From Phycisphaerae bacterium (lineage in GTDB: Bacteria > Planctomycetota > Phycisphaerae > SM23-33), in the NCBI GenBank assembly GCA_030745875.1, contig JASLNT010000129.1, forward strand, positions 1 to 64,000: DNA of 64,000 nucleotides. The letters are read 5' to 3'. Shown in pieces: positions 26,208-34,808 of the stretch; position 1 is the first letter of the stretch, and each line of letters opens with the position of its first letter. Position numbers and translations under genes: made by a program. The notes beneath the pieces were generated by a model. It did no database searches. It was not told the DNA's origin and saw nothing but the letters and a program-made list of their open reading frames with translations.

Positions 26208-27155
26208 CTACAGCTTCTTGCTCGAGTTCGATGATTTGCGCTTGAAGTGGCCTTGTTTCAACTGTTCGTCGGTAAGCACCTTGTTGACGACATCTTCGCG
26301 AATCTTGTAGTAATAGGACGATGAAGTCATTCCGCTCATCGTGCGTCTGATGGCGTCGCGATCCTTGGCGACCTGCGCGTATTTGGCATACACCTCGATC
26401 TTGCGTTTGGCGGCTTGTTCGCACATATCGCGAATCGTAGCCTTCTGGCTGTCGGTGAGTTTGATTCTCACGAACTTGCGCATCGTGCTGCTCAGAAGGT
26501 ATTCGGTGTCTCCGGCCTGACGAAGTTCCGGAGTGAGCACTTTCTTGGAGTCTTCTCGGATGGCTCTGTATGCGGCCTGGACGGCCCCGGAATCATCGCC
26601 TTTATTGTCTTGAATGAGCTTCGCGGCCGCGGCGTCGCACTGGGCTTGTATCCTGGTCTGCGTTTCCTTGGGAAGAACAGTCCAGTATTGGGAATAAATC
26701 GCATAGCCCCTTATGTGTCTTGACAGGCGAGTGATTCTCTGTTCGTCTGTAAACACATTGCCGATCTCGGCCTTGTGATCCAACAGCAATTCATTACGTG
26801 CTGAGGCGTGTACGGCTTTGCGTTTCTCAATGGCTGCGACTTCTTTCTGCAGTTCGGCTATTTTCTTGTTGACCACGGCAAGTTCATCGTCCAGGGCCTT
26901 GAGCTTCGGTCCGCGGACCCGGTCGTGATCGGCAAGGTCCTTGTATTGGGCGATCAGGACATCCTTGAGCTTGGTCTTCTGGTCTTCGGTGGGTTTGAAG
27001 TAGTAGATGAGCTGTCCCAGCTTCTCTTTAGTGGCCGCTTCGGCGCGCGCTCTGAATTCGTCGGTTTTGGGCGCGGCGGTCTGGGCCAGTGCGAAACTTC
27101 CGCAAAGAATGCCAACCAAAACAAGGGTGATCACAGTGTGTTTTGTATTTCTCAT
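26208..27155 (-). CDS. Secreted helical protein with repeated LTxxQ-like motifs (paralogue 1)
   Basis: The 315-residue protein matches its downstream neighbour along its whole length. Shared segments include LIAQYKDLxDHD, ELLLDHKAEIxNVFTDEQR, LTPExRQ, KLTDxQK and RDxIR, so the two are a tandem duplication. It has a signal peptide ending FALAQ, a helical coiled-coil-like middle (LAVVNKKIAELQKEVAAIEKRKAV) and six LTxxQ-type motifs. It lacks the long serine-arginine tail and ends in FKRKSSNSSKKL. The ATG at 27155 is preferred over one two codons earlier because AGGGA is then eight bases away. The leader carries the GGCGTCTGA element at 27179-27202. The function is unknown. Confidence 0.7.
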   Translation of the reverse strand: MRNTKHTVITLVLVGILCGSFALAQTAAPKTDEFRARAEAATKEKLGQLIYYFKPTEDQKTKLKDVLIAQYKDLADHDRVRGPKLKALDDELAVVNKKIAELQKEVAAIEKRKAVHASARNELLLDHKAEIGNVFTDEQRITRLSRHIRGYAIYSQYWTVLPKETQTRIQAQCDAAAAKLIQDNKGDDSGAVQAAYRAIREDSKKVLTPELRQAGDTEYLLSSTMRKFVRIKLTDSQKATIRDMCEQAAKRKIEVYAKYAQVAKDRDAIRRTMSGMTSSSYYYKIREDVVNKVLTDEQLKQGHFKRKSSNSSKKL

Positions 27156-27178
27156 TTTCATTTTCCCTGTCCTTACTT

Positions 27179-27202
27179 TCAGACGCCCACAGGCCGTCGG
27201 GG
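27179..27202 (-). promoter_or_regulatory. Recurrent leader element GGCGTCTGA (copy 2, LTxxQ gene)
   Basis: The leader of the 26208-27155 gene holds GACGGCC, four bases, then GGGCGTCTGAAAG, 24 bases before the chosen ATG. GACG and CGTC can pair around the loop with one mismatch in the stem. It shares the GGCGTCTGA block with the leaders at 22916 and 58615. Confidence 0.3.
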
Positions 27203-27269
27203 TGGAATATGTCTCATCATTCATTATATTCTCTAAACGAACTGAGAGCGAGCAGATTGCGGGTGACTG

Positions 27270-28085
27270 TCAAGGCTTCTGACGCTTGACCAGGTCATCG
27301 TGATATATCTTCATCATCCAATCAACCGCTCTCGGCCAGATCGTCGACAGCGTTACGAGAAACTTCCCGCCCACCGAGAAGACCAGTTCCGGCTTGGACT
27401 TACCGACCGTAGCGGCGATTTTCCGACCGACCCTGGAAGCAGGCATCATCTTACCGGGCGATTCGTATTTCGACTGAGCCCGAGGAGCCATGCGGGAATG
27501 GTCGAAAAACTCAGTCGCAGTCAGCGTCGGACACACATTAGTCACCTTCACACCGTAAGGCTTCATCTCGACACGCATCGAATCGGTAAGCCCGCACACC
27601 GCGAACTTTGAGGCGCAATACGCGCCGTGAAATGGCGTTCCGCGCTTTCCGATCACCGACGACACGTTGAAAATGTGTCCGCTGCGCTGAGCTACCATAA
27701 TCGGAGCGACAGCCTGACAACCGTAGAGCACGCCGTAGAAGTTCACATCGAAGAGGTCTCGCACTTCCGATTCGGGCAGTTCGTGAACACGTCCGAACAT
27801 CCCGCCGCCGGCGTTGTTGACCATCACGTCGACGCGCCCGAACTTCTCGATCGTCCCGTCGACCAACCGTTCCACCGCTTTGCGATCACTCACATCGGTC
27901 ACCGCAACATCGGCCGCGGCGCCAGCGGATATCTCGCGACATCGTTGGGCCACCTGCTCCAGGCGATCTTCCCGCCTGGCGGCCAGCATGACCGCATACC
28001 CTCGCCGCACAAGTGCGAAGGCGGTTTCCATACCAATACCGCTGGACGCTCCGGTAATTATCGCGACTTTCAATTCAGGTTCCAT
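27270..28085 (-). CDS. Short-chain dehydrogenase/reductase
   Basis: The 271-residue protein is a classical SDR: VAIITGASSGIGMETA at residues 7-22 for NAD(P) binding, VDVMVNNAGGGMFGRV, a serine in NVSSVIGKRG and the catalytic YCASK. The C-terminus has an amphipathic or weakly hydrophobic stretch (SVGGKFLVTLSTIWPRAVDWMM), as in membrane-associated SDRs of the YqjQ/DltE type. The substrate is unknown. The start at 28085 (MEPELKVAIITG) is chosen because the frame upstream lacks family character and would run into the divergent small gene that begins at 28230. Confidence 0.85.
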   Translation of the reverse strand: MEPELKVAIITGASSGIGMETAFALVRRGYAVMLAARREDRLEQVAQRCREISAGAAADVAVTDVSDRKAVERLVDGTIEKFGRVDVMVNNAGGGMFGRVHELPESEVRDLFDVNFYGVLYGCQAVAPIMVAQRSGHIFNVSSVIGKRGTPFHGAYCASKFAVCGLTDSMRVEMKPYGVKVTNVCPTLTATEFFDHSRMAPRAQSKYESPGKMMPASRVGRKIAATVGKSKPELVFSVGGKFLVTLSTIWPRAVDWMMKIYHDDLVKRQKP

Positions 28086-28229
28086 TCTCGCGTACAATAG
28101 ACCATTGTCGGACACATAAATAAAAGCTTTTTTGAACATCCCGACCGGGAGGCTGGATAGAATCGTTCGACGGACCCACAGTGGGCGCGGGCCCGTCCCC
28201 TCTGGTCGATGCGGAAAGGACAAACTAAA

Positions 28230-28523
28230 GTGGCTGGCCTGGAAGAACATTGCGCAGATTGCCTCGCCGAATTGGGAGAAGCGTTCACTCAAGTACATGA
28301 GTGGCTGGATGAATTACAAGCCGACTACGGACCAATGCATCGACCGTTCCGACATCATACTGAAGGAGTTGAGCGAGTTCGATCAAGGTGGGGTGATCGA
28401 GCGGCCAAAGCGGCGGAGATCCACATTCGAAAGGATTGCGGCGGGATCATTCCGACACCCGACGAAATCCGTAACTATTGGGGCGTTCGGGTCGAGGATA
28501 TAGAACCGGACGAACTTGACTGA
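28230..28523 (+). CDS. Small DUF6915-like protein
   Basis: A 97-residue protein is encoded from a GTG at 28230, nine bases after AAAGGA. An ATG at 28209 in the same frame has no ribosome-binding site. The sequence resembles the DUF6915 pattern as I remember it: VHEWLDELQADYGPMHRPFRHHTEGVERV, then AAEIHIRKDCGGIIPTPDEI, with clustered histidines that could bind metal. It also has CADC near the N-terminus. No function is known for that family. It is divergent from the dehydrogenase at 28085, and the 144 bases between the two starts should hold both promoters. Confidence 0.55.
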   Translation: MAGLEEHCADCLAELGEAFTQVHEWLDELQADYGPMHRPFRHHTEGVERVRSRWGDRAAKAAEIHIRKDCGGIIPTPDEIRNYWGVRVEDIEPDELD

Positions 28524-28565
28524 CTAACCGCAAGCCGGATGCAGCGATCAGGCTGGCGCGGATTT

Positions 28566-30179
28566 CTATTTCGGCTTGGATGCCCTGTTTTCCTTGACCG
28601 TAGATTTCCAGCCAATAGCTTTCAGGGCGGGTGCTATTTCGGGGCTGGACATGAACACCTTCCACAGCAAGCCGCTGCGATAGTTCTCGATCATGACCAC
28701 GATTGGACCCTGATCAATCGCCAGGTAAGTTTTTGTGAACCAGTCACGCCCGGGATTAAACGCATCTCGGAATCCGAAAGGTCCCCAAAGTCGCTCGCCG
28801 TATGTGTGGTACAGATGCTTCATGGCGGCCAGGCACTCCTTGGGAGTGTACGGTATGGAACTGATACACGCGGTGGGAGCTATGGTCCCTGTGTCGTTCC
28901 GACCGGGAGCATGAGCCTTGTATCCGAATGGACCCACCGACGCAGTCAGCCCCCAGACGTTTGGACCGTACCCCTTGTGTTTCAAAGGATTAGCAATGCA
29001 ATACGCCCGGTGAATTAGCGTGATGTTTCGGTTATTGATGAAGTAGTTGCAGTATTTGTCCTGTTTGTCGCGCGGGTCAAATCCGAGGTACGAATAGTGC
29101 GTGAAGAACAACGGTCCGCCCATAGGACGCCCTACCGCCTGTGTGTAACCAAAGTATTGCTTACCGTTTACATAGCGAGCGGAATTGGAAGCCCAGCCGG
29201 TGTAATAACACTCCGCGGGAATCGGGTGAGTCGGAGATGCGATCGCCAACAGGTACGTCACCATACACTCGTTGAAGGCGCCTCCGATTTGTAGATTCTT
29301 CTTAAATGCGTACTTGGGCGACCAGTGCCACAACAGCGCCTTCTTGTCGGGCCTGCGAAGATACCAATCCCACTCCACCCCGCGCCAAAGTCGCGTCGCA
29401 CGCTTGCGAATATCGGTTTCCACGGAATCACCGCGGTTGAAATACTGACGAACCGTGAGAACGCCTTGCATCAGGAACGAAGTCTCGACCAGATCGCCCC
29501 CGTCATCGTACTTCGAGAACCGAACAGTCTTACCCGTAGTTCCGTTCAGCCAATGCGGCCAGGCTCCGTGGTAACGTTGGGCTTTTTCCTCCAGGAAAGT
29601 CAATATCTTCCTTACTCGCCACCCCGCGGCGGCTCGAGAGACAAAACCGCGCTCCGAACCGACGACTATCGCCATCAGTCCAAAACCCGTCGCCCCAGTG
29701 GTCACAATGTCGTTTCTGGCCGGATACTTCTCGCGCGCCAGCCCGCTTACGGGATGCCCCCAATCCCAAAAGTAGCGGAAGGTCGCTTCCTGAACGGACG
29801 TCAACAGTTGCAGGTCGGTCATCGCGCGGGATCGGGCCAGAACCGTCTCCGAGAGACGCGATTGGCCGTTATCCTCGTCCACTGCGGTAACGCGATAGTA
29901 GTACCAGAGTTTGTTGGCGCCGAGGAAATCGCTGTAAACGCTGGGTTGATACTTGTCAGGAGTGATCTGCTTGAAGGGTCCGGAAGCTTCTTCAGCACGG
30001 TAGACTCGGTAGCCGACGACATTCTTTGACTCCGAACCGATCCAGCGTAGATCGATACGACTGTCGTGCCCCACTGCAGTCAGACCGGACACCGGCGCGG
30101 GGCTCCCCGCCCGAGCGGAAACCGCACCAAAGAGCGTCATAGCGCAACCGATACACCAGAATCCAAAGCGATGGTTCAT
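28566..30179 (-). CDS. Secreted FN3-glucoamylase family protein (PF10091, GH144-like)
   Basis: The 537-residue protein has a signal peptide (to about 25), a fibronectin type III domain (about 28-120, APVSGLTAVGHDSRIDLRW with GYRVYRAEEASGPF) and an alpha/alpha-barrel glucoamylase-like domain (about 125-530). Family marks are TTGATGFGLMAIVVGSERGF, YDDGGDLVETSFLMQG, ECYYTGWASN and AIDQGPIVVMIENYRSGL. Characterised members include GH144 endo-beta-1,2-glucanases. It is the last of eight codirectional genes of the glycan cluster, 104 bases after the sulfatase. The linkage it cleaves cannot be read from the sequence. The start at 30179 gives the best signal peptide. Confidence 0.8.
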   Translation of the reverse strand: MNHRFGFWCIGCAMTLFGAVSARAGSPAPVSGLTAVGHDSRIDLRWIGSESKNVVGYRVYRAEEASGPFKQITPDKYQPSVYSDFLGANKLWYYYRVTAVDEDNGQSRLSETVLARSRAMTDLQLLTSVQEATFRYFWDWGHPVSGLAREKYPARNDIVTTGATGFGLMAIVVGSERGFVSRAAAGWRVRKILTFLEEKAQRYHGAWPHWLNGTTGKTVRFSKYDDGGDLVETSFLMQGVLTVRQYFNRGDSVETDIRKRATRLWRGVEWDWYLRRPDKKALLWHWSPKYAFKKNLQIGGAFNECMVTYLLAIASPTHPIPAECYYTGWASNSARYVNGKQYFGYTQAVGRPMGGPLFFTHYSYLGFDPRDKQDKYCNYFINNRNITLIHRAYCIANPLKHKGYGPNVWGLTASVGPFGYKAHAPGRNDTGTIAPTACISSIPYTPKECLAAMKHLYHTYGERLWGPFGFRDAFNPGRDWFTKTYLAIDQGPIVVMIENYRSGLLWKVFMSSPEIAPALKAIGWKSTVKENRASKPK

Positions 30180-30283
30180 TCCTAAACAAATCTCCACGGC
30201 GTTGACGAGCCGTCCGGAACGTATGCTCAAGACACCGCGGTGTCAGCGGCATCAAGCACTGTGGTTCGTCGGCGCCGACATTC

Positions 30284-31708
30284 TCATTTCTTCACTCGCA
30301 CCGATTCGTACCAAGCGGTGACTTTTTTCGTCAGCTCTTCGGCGACTTCAGGCTGGGATTCAGCGAGATTCTTGGTTTCGCCCGGATCGGTTATTACGTT
30401 GTACAACTGCACGCGGGTTCCGTCGTAGTCGCAGAGCAGCTTCCATTTGCCGTGTCGCATTGACAGGTCGGGCAGGTCGTTCAAACCGTAGAAGTTCTTG
30501 CGGTCCGGGGGACGGCTGAAGAATATCGGAGCCTTTCTCGACGCTTGGGATTTACCTAGCAGGACATCGAGCAAATCCTCGCCGTCATATTTGGCGCCGG
30601 CCTGCGGTTTTGCACCGGTGAGTTTGAGCAGAGACGGTGTCAGATCGATCGCGGCGAACACCGAATCTTTGTTTCGCGTTCCAGCCGCCCGCTTCGGTAT
30701 TAGCCCGGGCCCCCAGGCGACCAGGGATGAGCGGACACCGCCTTCAAACAGATGCGTCTTGTATCCTTTAAGATTAGCGGCCCGCCCGGCGCCCTTCTCC
30801 GGACCGTTATCCGAACAGATCAGGACAAGTGTATTGTCGCAAAGCTTCTCATCCTTCCGAACATAATCGAACAGCTTACCGAACTGCTGGTCCATCGCCT
30901 CCAGAACGGCGATGTACATCCCGCGTTTTCCCTTCTTCTTTGCGTCGTTGAACTTCTCCGCCGGCGGCCAGAATGGGCTGTGAACGTCATCGGGCCAAAG
31001 ATTCACGTAAAACGGCTTGCCCGCTTTGCGCGCCTTGTCCATGAACGGGATCGCGGCGTCTACAAACCCGCCAGTGATTTTAGAACGCTGCATCCAGGTT
31101 ACCGGGCCGCCGAGGATCGTCGCCCTTCCCCATATCTTGCCGACCTTGCCCTTACCATCCATTGTCAGCGGGAGAAGCTTGGGCCCCATCCCTTCAAAGT
31201 TGGTCAGAGATTCGTCAAAACCGTATTCCTTGATTTTCGGGGCGTCGGTGACGTCCCGTTGACCACCCATATGCCACTTGCCGAAATGTCCCGTCGCGTA
31301 ACCGGAAGCCTTAAGGCTGCGGGCGAGCATCGGAGCCTTCGGATCGAGCCAGTTGGCGATGCCTCGCTGCTTATTGTGATTTCGATTCGACAGGTACGAC
31401 GTGATATTCCATCGCTGGGGATACTGTCCGGTCGAGATCGCCACTCGCGACGGAGAGCAGATAGGCGAATTCACGTAGAACTGCTCGAAGGCGATTCCCT
31501 CACGGGCCATTCGGTCGATGTTGGGCGTCTTGGCGTCCTTGTTTCCGAAGCAGGAGAAATCCGCCCAACCCATGTCGTCGATGAACACCAAAATAATATT
31601 CGGTTTTCGAGAGGAGGCGGTTCTGGCAAGACCGGAACGTGAGAGTATAGCGCCTCCGGTGATTAAGGCGGCGCCGGTCAGAAATTCTCTGCGCGTTATG
31701 CGGGGCAT
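30284..31708 (-). CDS. Tat-exported sulfatase (formylglycine type)
   Basis: The 474-residue protein is a type I sulfatase. A twin-arginine signal (RRITRREFLTGAAL region; RR at 6-7) precedes the metal site D44-D45 in VFIDDMGWADF. The maturation motif C84-S-P-S-R88 holds the cysteine converted to formylglycine. Later marks are TGHFGKWHMGG (His/Lys of the active site) and CSDNGPEKGAG. It hydrolyses a sulfate ester outside the cytoplasm. The start has AAGGA eight bases upstream. Its place between a GH32-family gene and a glucoamylase-family gene suggests the cluster target carries sulfate. No formylglycine-generating enzyme is in the window. Confidence 0.92.
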   Translation of the reverse strand: MPRITRREFLTGAALITGGAILSRSGLARTASSRKPNIILVFIDDMGWADFSCFGNKDAKTPNIDRMAREGIAFEQFYVNSPICSPSRVAISTGQYPQRWNITSYLSNRNHNKQRGIANWLDPKAPMLARSLKASGYATGHFGKWHMGGQRDVTDAPKIKEYGFDESLTNFEGMGPKLLPLTMDGKGKVGKIWGRATILGGPVTWMQRSKITGGFVDAAIPFMDKARKAGKPFYVNLWPDDVHSPFWPPAEKFNDAKKKGKRGMYIAVLEAMDQQFGKLFDYVRKDEKLCDNTLVLICSDNGPEKGAGRAANLKGYKTHLFEGGVRSSLVAWGPGLIPKRAAGTRNKDSVFAAIDLTPSLLKLTGAKPQAGAKYDGEDLLDVLLGKSQASRKAPIFFSRPPDRKNFYGLNDLPDLSMRHGKWKLLCDYDGTRVQLYNVITDPGETKNLAESQPEVAEELTKKVTAWYESVRVKK

Positions 31709-31797
31709 GTCAATAATCCTTCCGTATTCCAAACGTCTCCGAACGCCTGATTGTTGCGATATCGCTCATTCACCCGAATTCCCACAACTCAGGTGAT

Positions 31798-33528
31798 TCA
31801 CTCCCATGCGGATTTCAATTCGTGTACGCGGAGAGATCGTACTTTGACCTCACCGGTGTCGCAAGTCGCGGTTAGAGAGAGGTTGTCGTCTTTGGTGGTG
31901 ATGCAGCGAGGGATGTAAATGCGCCCGTCGTTGGCGTACACTTCGATCGATGTGCGATCCAACAGGATTCTCAGACGGATGAGCCCCTTGTCGGGTTTCA
32001 GCGGGGAACGCACATTTTCGCTGGATAACGTCGCGGTCTTTGCATCGTAGATTACTTTTTGTCCGCGCAGGTCGAAGACTGTCTGGGTCTCTGCGGTCGG
32101 AGCAAACTCCACTTCAACGTCAAACAGATCGCCCTTGATGTCCGCCAGTGGGTTGGCGTCGGGCTTGAGTGTCAGACCGTTCCACTTGTGCGTCTTTTTG
32201 CGCAGCGTCTCCAACTCTTTGATTGGATTCATTCGCAAACGAGGACCCTCAGATGTCGAATGGAGGGTCAGTTGCGAAGGAACAGTGAACTGCTGATTGA
32301 ACGGCATGCCGGGATACCTGCCGCCCCGCATCCAAGTGATCTGAACTCGTCGATCATCAGGCATATTGTGCCAGCTCTGCGTCGCGTAGAAGTTCCCGAA
32401 CTTCACCAATGATCTGATGCGGTCGGAAGTTTCCGCCGGCTTGCCTTCCAGCGTATGGAACTTGTGCCCGTCAAAGGTACCGACGATATAACTGCCCTCG
32501 ATCATAATCATGACCCATTTTTTGTTTTTCGGGTCGCCGTCAACAGGCAACTGGAAGAAGTCGACGCAGCCGCAGAGCTCGTCGCCCCACTTCTTCTGCT
32601 CGACGCGACTCTCGTATTTCCAGGTCTTCAGATCAGCCGAACTGTAGAACCCAACGGCCCGCATCTTCTTGCCTTCCTTGTTGACGAAGTGGTCGTAGGT
32701 CGGCGCGATCCATCGCTTGGTGGGCTCGTACCAGAACGGCCTGGGCGTGTCAATGCGTGCGCCCTTGTGACTCAACACGGGATTGCCTTTGTAGTCGACA
32801 AACGTCATCCCCGCATCGTTCGAATACGCCATACACAAACCGATCTTAGTGCGCAGATAGAACGCCGCCACCACATCTTCCTCGCCGCTTTTTGCGCCAA
32901 GCAGGTTCTTTCGATCGATGAACGCCGCCCCCGAGAAGCACGTGCCCTTGGAGTCGGGAAACAAGACGGCAGCCTGCTCGGTCCAATGGATCAGATCCTT
33001 GCTGACCGCGTGACCCCAAGTCATGTTGCCCCAATTGGTGCTCACTGGATTGTACTGGTAGTACATGTGGTAAAGGCCTTTGTAGTAAATCAGGCCATTG
33101 GGATCGTTAATCCATCCGCGACGCGTGGAGAAATGGAACTGGGGTCGATACTTCTCGGCGTACATCGGGGCCTTGCCTGGAATCTTGTCGGCTACCTTGA
33201 TCAGGTCGATGCCCGCGACCTCGCCGCCGGTGAGTTTGATCGAGGCGGTCTTGCCCGAGTACTGACTCACGTCGAAGAACGACCACCACAGAACACCTTC
33301 AGCCTTGGGGGCGACCCGCAGAGCGTATTGATACACGGGCTTGCCGTCGATTACGACTTGCAGCCAATTGGCGCGAGCTTTTGTCCTGACGCCGATGGGA
33401 ATCAGCAGATACTTGCCCGAGAGTTTAAGTTCACGAGTTTTCTCAGCAGCACACGCGGCACGCGGCGCCGACAACAGCCCGAAAAGAAAAAGCCCGACCA
33501 ATATTATAGACGCAGAACGGTAACGCAT
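31798..33528 (-). CDS. GH32-family protein A (diverged active site)
   Basis: The 576-residue protein has a signal peptide (to about 27), an N-terminal beta domain of the type found in exo-levanases (about 30-110), a five-bladed GH32 propeller (about 125-420) and a C-terminal beta sandwich ending LDRTSIEVYAND. The nucleophile motif is intact: WINDPNG, D142. The other two are not. Where RDP is expected it reads IDTPRPFWYE, and where EC is expected it reads CGCVDFF, so the acid/base Glu seems lost or moved to the ELC just upstream. It may cleave poorly, act on another linkage, or bind only. It lies between the decarboxylase-like gene (29 bases) and the sulfatase (89 bases). Confidence 0.85.
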   Translation of the reverse strand: MRYRSASIILVGLFLFGLLSAPRAACAAEKTRELKLSGKYLLIPIGVRTKARANWLQVVIDGKPVYQYALRVAPKAEGVLWWSFFDVSQYSGKTASIKLTGGEVAGIDLIKVADKIPGKAPMYAEKYRPQFHFSTRRGWINDPNGLIYYKGLYHMYYQYNPVSTNWGNMTWGHAVSKDLIHWTEQAAVLFPDSKGTCFSGAAFIDRKNLLGAKSGEEDVVAAFYLRTKIGLCMAYSNDAGMTFVDYKGNPVLSHKGARIDTPRPFWYEPTKRWIAPTYDHFVNKEGKKMRAVGFYSSADLKTWKYESRVEQKKWGDELCGCVDFFQLPVDGDPKNKKWVMIMIEGSYIVGTFDGHKFHTLEGKPAETSDRIRSLVKFGNFYATQSWHNMPDDRRVQITWMRGGRYPGMPFNQQFTVPSQLTLHSTSEGPRLRMNPIKELETLRKKTHKWNGLTLKPDANPLADIKGDLFDVEVEFAPTAETQTVFDLRGQKVIYDAKTATLSSENVRSPLKPDKGLIRLRILLDRTSIEVYANDGRIYIPRCITTKDDNLSLTATCDTGEVKVRSLRVHELKSAWE

Positions 33529-33557
33529 GGTTCGATTCTCCTAATCTGTTCGATGTC

Positions 33558-34808
33558 CTATTGCAGTCCGCGTGCGGTTTGGAACATCGCGATAATATTC
33601 TCCGGCGGGACGTCGGCCAGTATGTTGTGGACTTGCTGGAAAACAAATCCGCCGCCTGACGACCAGATCGAAACAAGTTCTCGAACGTTCCGTGCAACCT
33701 CATCAGGCGTTCCGTACGGCAGCACTCGGCGCGTATCGCAACCCCCGCCCCAGAATGTAAAACGATCGCCATAAGTCGCCTTGAGATGCTCCGGGGCCAT
33801 ACCGTAGCAGGTTACCTGAACCGGATTGGACGATTCGAGACCAGCGTCGATCAGATCATCCATCAACGGTTCAATCCCGCCGCAGCAGTGCAGGTGAATG
33901 TTAACGTGCGGCGCCAACTCCTTGGCGCGTTTCCACAGTTTTGCATGCCACGGCTTGTAGTAAGTTCGATACATTTCGGCCGACATCAGCGGACCGTTCT
34001 GACCGCCCAGATCGTCGCCGAACAGCATAATGTCAATATACGGACCGACCGCACCCAGCCATTTTTCCATGCGAGGCAGGTAGAAATCGCACAGAGCCTC
34101 GCTCAGACGCACACACGCTTCGGGACAGAAGCCCATGTGCGTGAGGTATTTGTCTATGCGGTAGAGGAACTGTGGAACTTCGAACAGATTGCCTCCGAAT
34201 ATGCCCAGGATCGCACGATCGGTCGATTCGCGAAGGCGTTTAGCGCCGCTCGCCAGTTCGGCAAGCCCTTCGTCGGTCAGCGGAATATGCCCCCCGGGCG
34301 TGGGGATACCGGTCCACATGGTGTACTTGAGCGCTTCTTCGATATCTGAATTAGAAAAACCCTGCCGGTCGGGATTGCGGTCCGCCCACGGCCAGTGAAT
34401 CTGCTCGAAGTAGAGGAAGTCCTCTTTCAGGATCGCCAGATCGACTCCGTCGTCGGAGACCAGAAACGAATCTGTCCCGCGCTTCTCGACGTTAATGTAA
34501 GCGGGAATCTTGCACGGCGTCCCGTCGGGCAGTGTCCAATCGCACCAGGCAGCGTCGTCGAGCATGAAGCCCCGCCCCATCTCGACCACGTCGGCGCCGA
34601 CTGCGTCCAGCACGTCCGGTTCGACGATCGCAAGCTGCTGGACCATGTCGTATACGTATATGTCGCCCGAGTCGATCCCGAGCGCCCGCTTGAGTTTCGC
34701 GTACGCTATCGCCGCGATTCCTGAGGATCTGTGCCCGCCAAAGTCGATCGCAACGCGATCCGGTTGGGTGTGATTGAGCACCGCCGCTATCCTCTGGCGT
34801 GAGGTCAT
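33558..34808 (-). CDS. Uroporphyrinogen decarboxylase-family (URO-D/MtaA-like) protein
   Basis: The 416-residue soluble protein has the URO-D TIM-barrel character: MTSRQRIAAVLNHTQPDRVAIDFG at the start, GDDLGGQNGPLMSAEMYRTYYKPWHAKL, VNIHLHCCGGIEPLMDDLIDAGLESSNPVQ and the end GGGFVFQQVHNILADVPPENI. Members of this superfamily include heme-pathway decarboxylases and corrinoid-linked methyltransferases (MtaA, CmuA). Divergent copies beside sugar genes are common in planctomycetes and have no assigned role, to my knowledge. HxCxG here reads HLHCCGG, a possible zinc site as in MtaA-like methyltransferases. Its ATG overlaps the symporter stop (ATGA), so its translation depends on that gene. Confidence 0.8.
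   Translation of the reverse strand: MTSRQRIAAVLNHTQPDRVAIDFGGHRSSGIAAIAYAKLKRALGIDSGDIYVYDMVQQLAIVEPDVLDAVGADVVEMGRGFMLDDAAWCDWTLPDGTPCKIPAYINVEKRGTDSFLVSDDGVDLAILKEDFLYFEQIHWPWADRNPDRQGFSNSDIEEALKYTMWTGIPTPGGHIPLTDEGLAELASGAKRLRESTDRAILGIFGGNLFEVPQFLYRIDKYLTHMGFCPEACVRLSEALCDFYLPRMEKWLGAVGPYIDIMLFGDDLGGQNGPLMSAEMYRTYYKPWHAKLWKRAKELAPHVNIHLHCCGGIEPLMDDLIDAGLESSNPVQVTCYGMAPEHLKATYGDRFTFWGGGCDTRRVLPYGTPDEVARNVRELVSIWSSGGGFVFQQVHNILADVPPENIIAMFQTARGLQ

Noticed and set aside
32455-33774. 439-codon plus-strand frame opposite GH32 protein A and the URO-D-like gene
   Set aside because: It spans the ends of two real genes on the minus strand and has no ribosome-binding site or domain.
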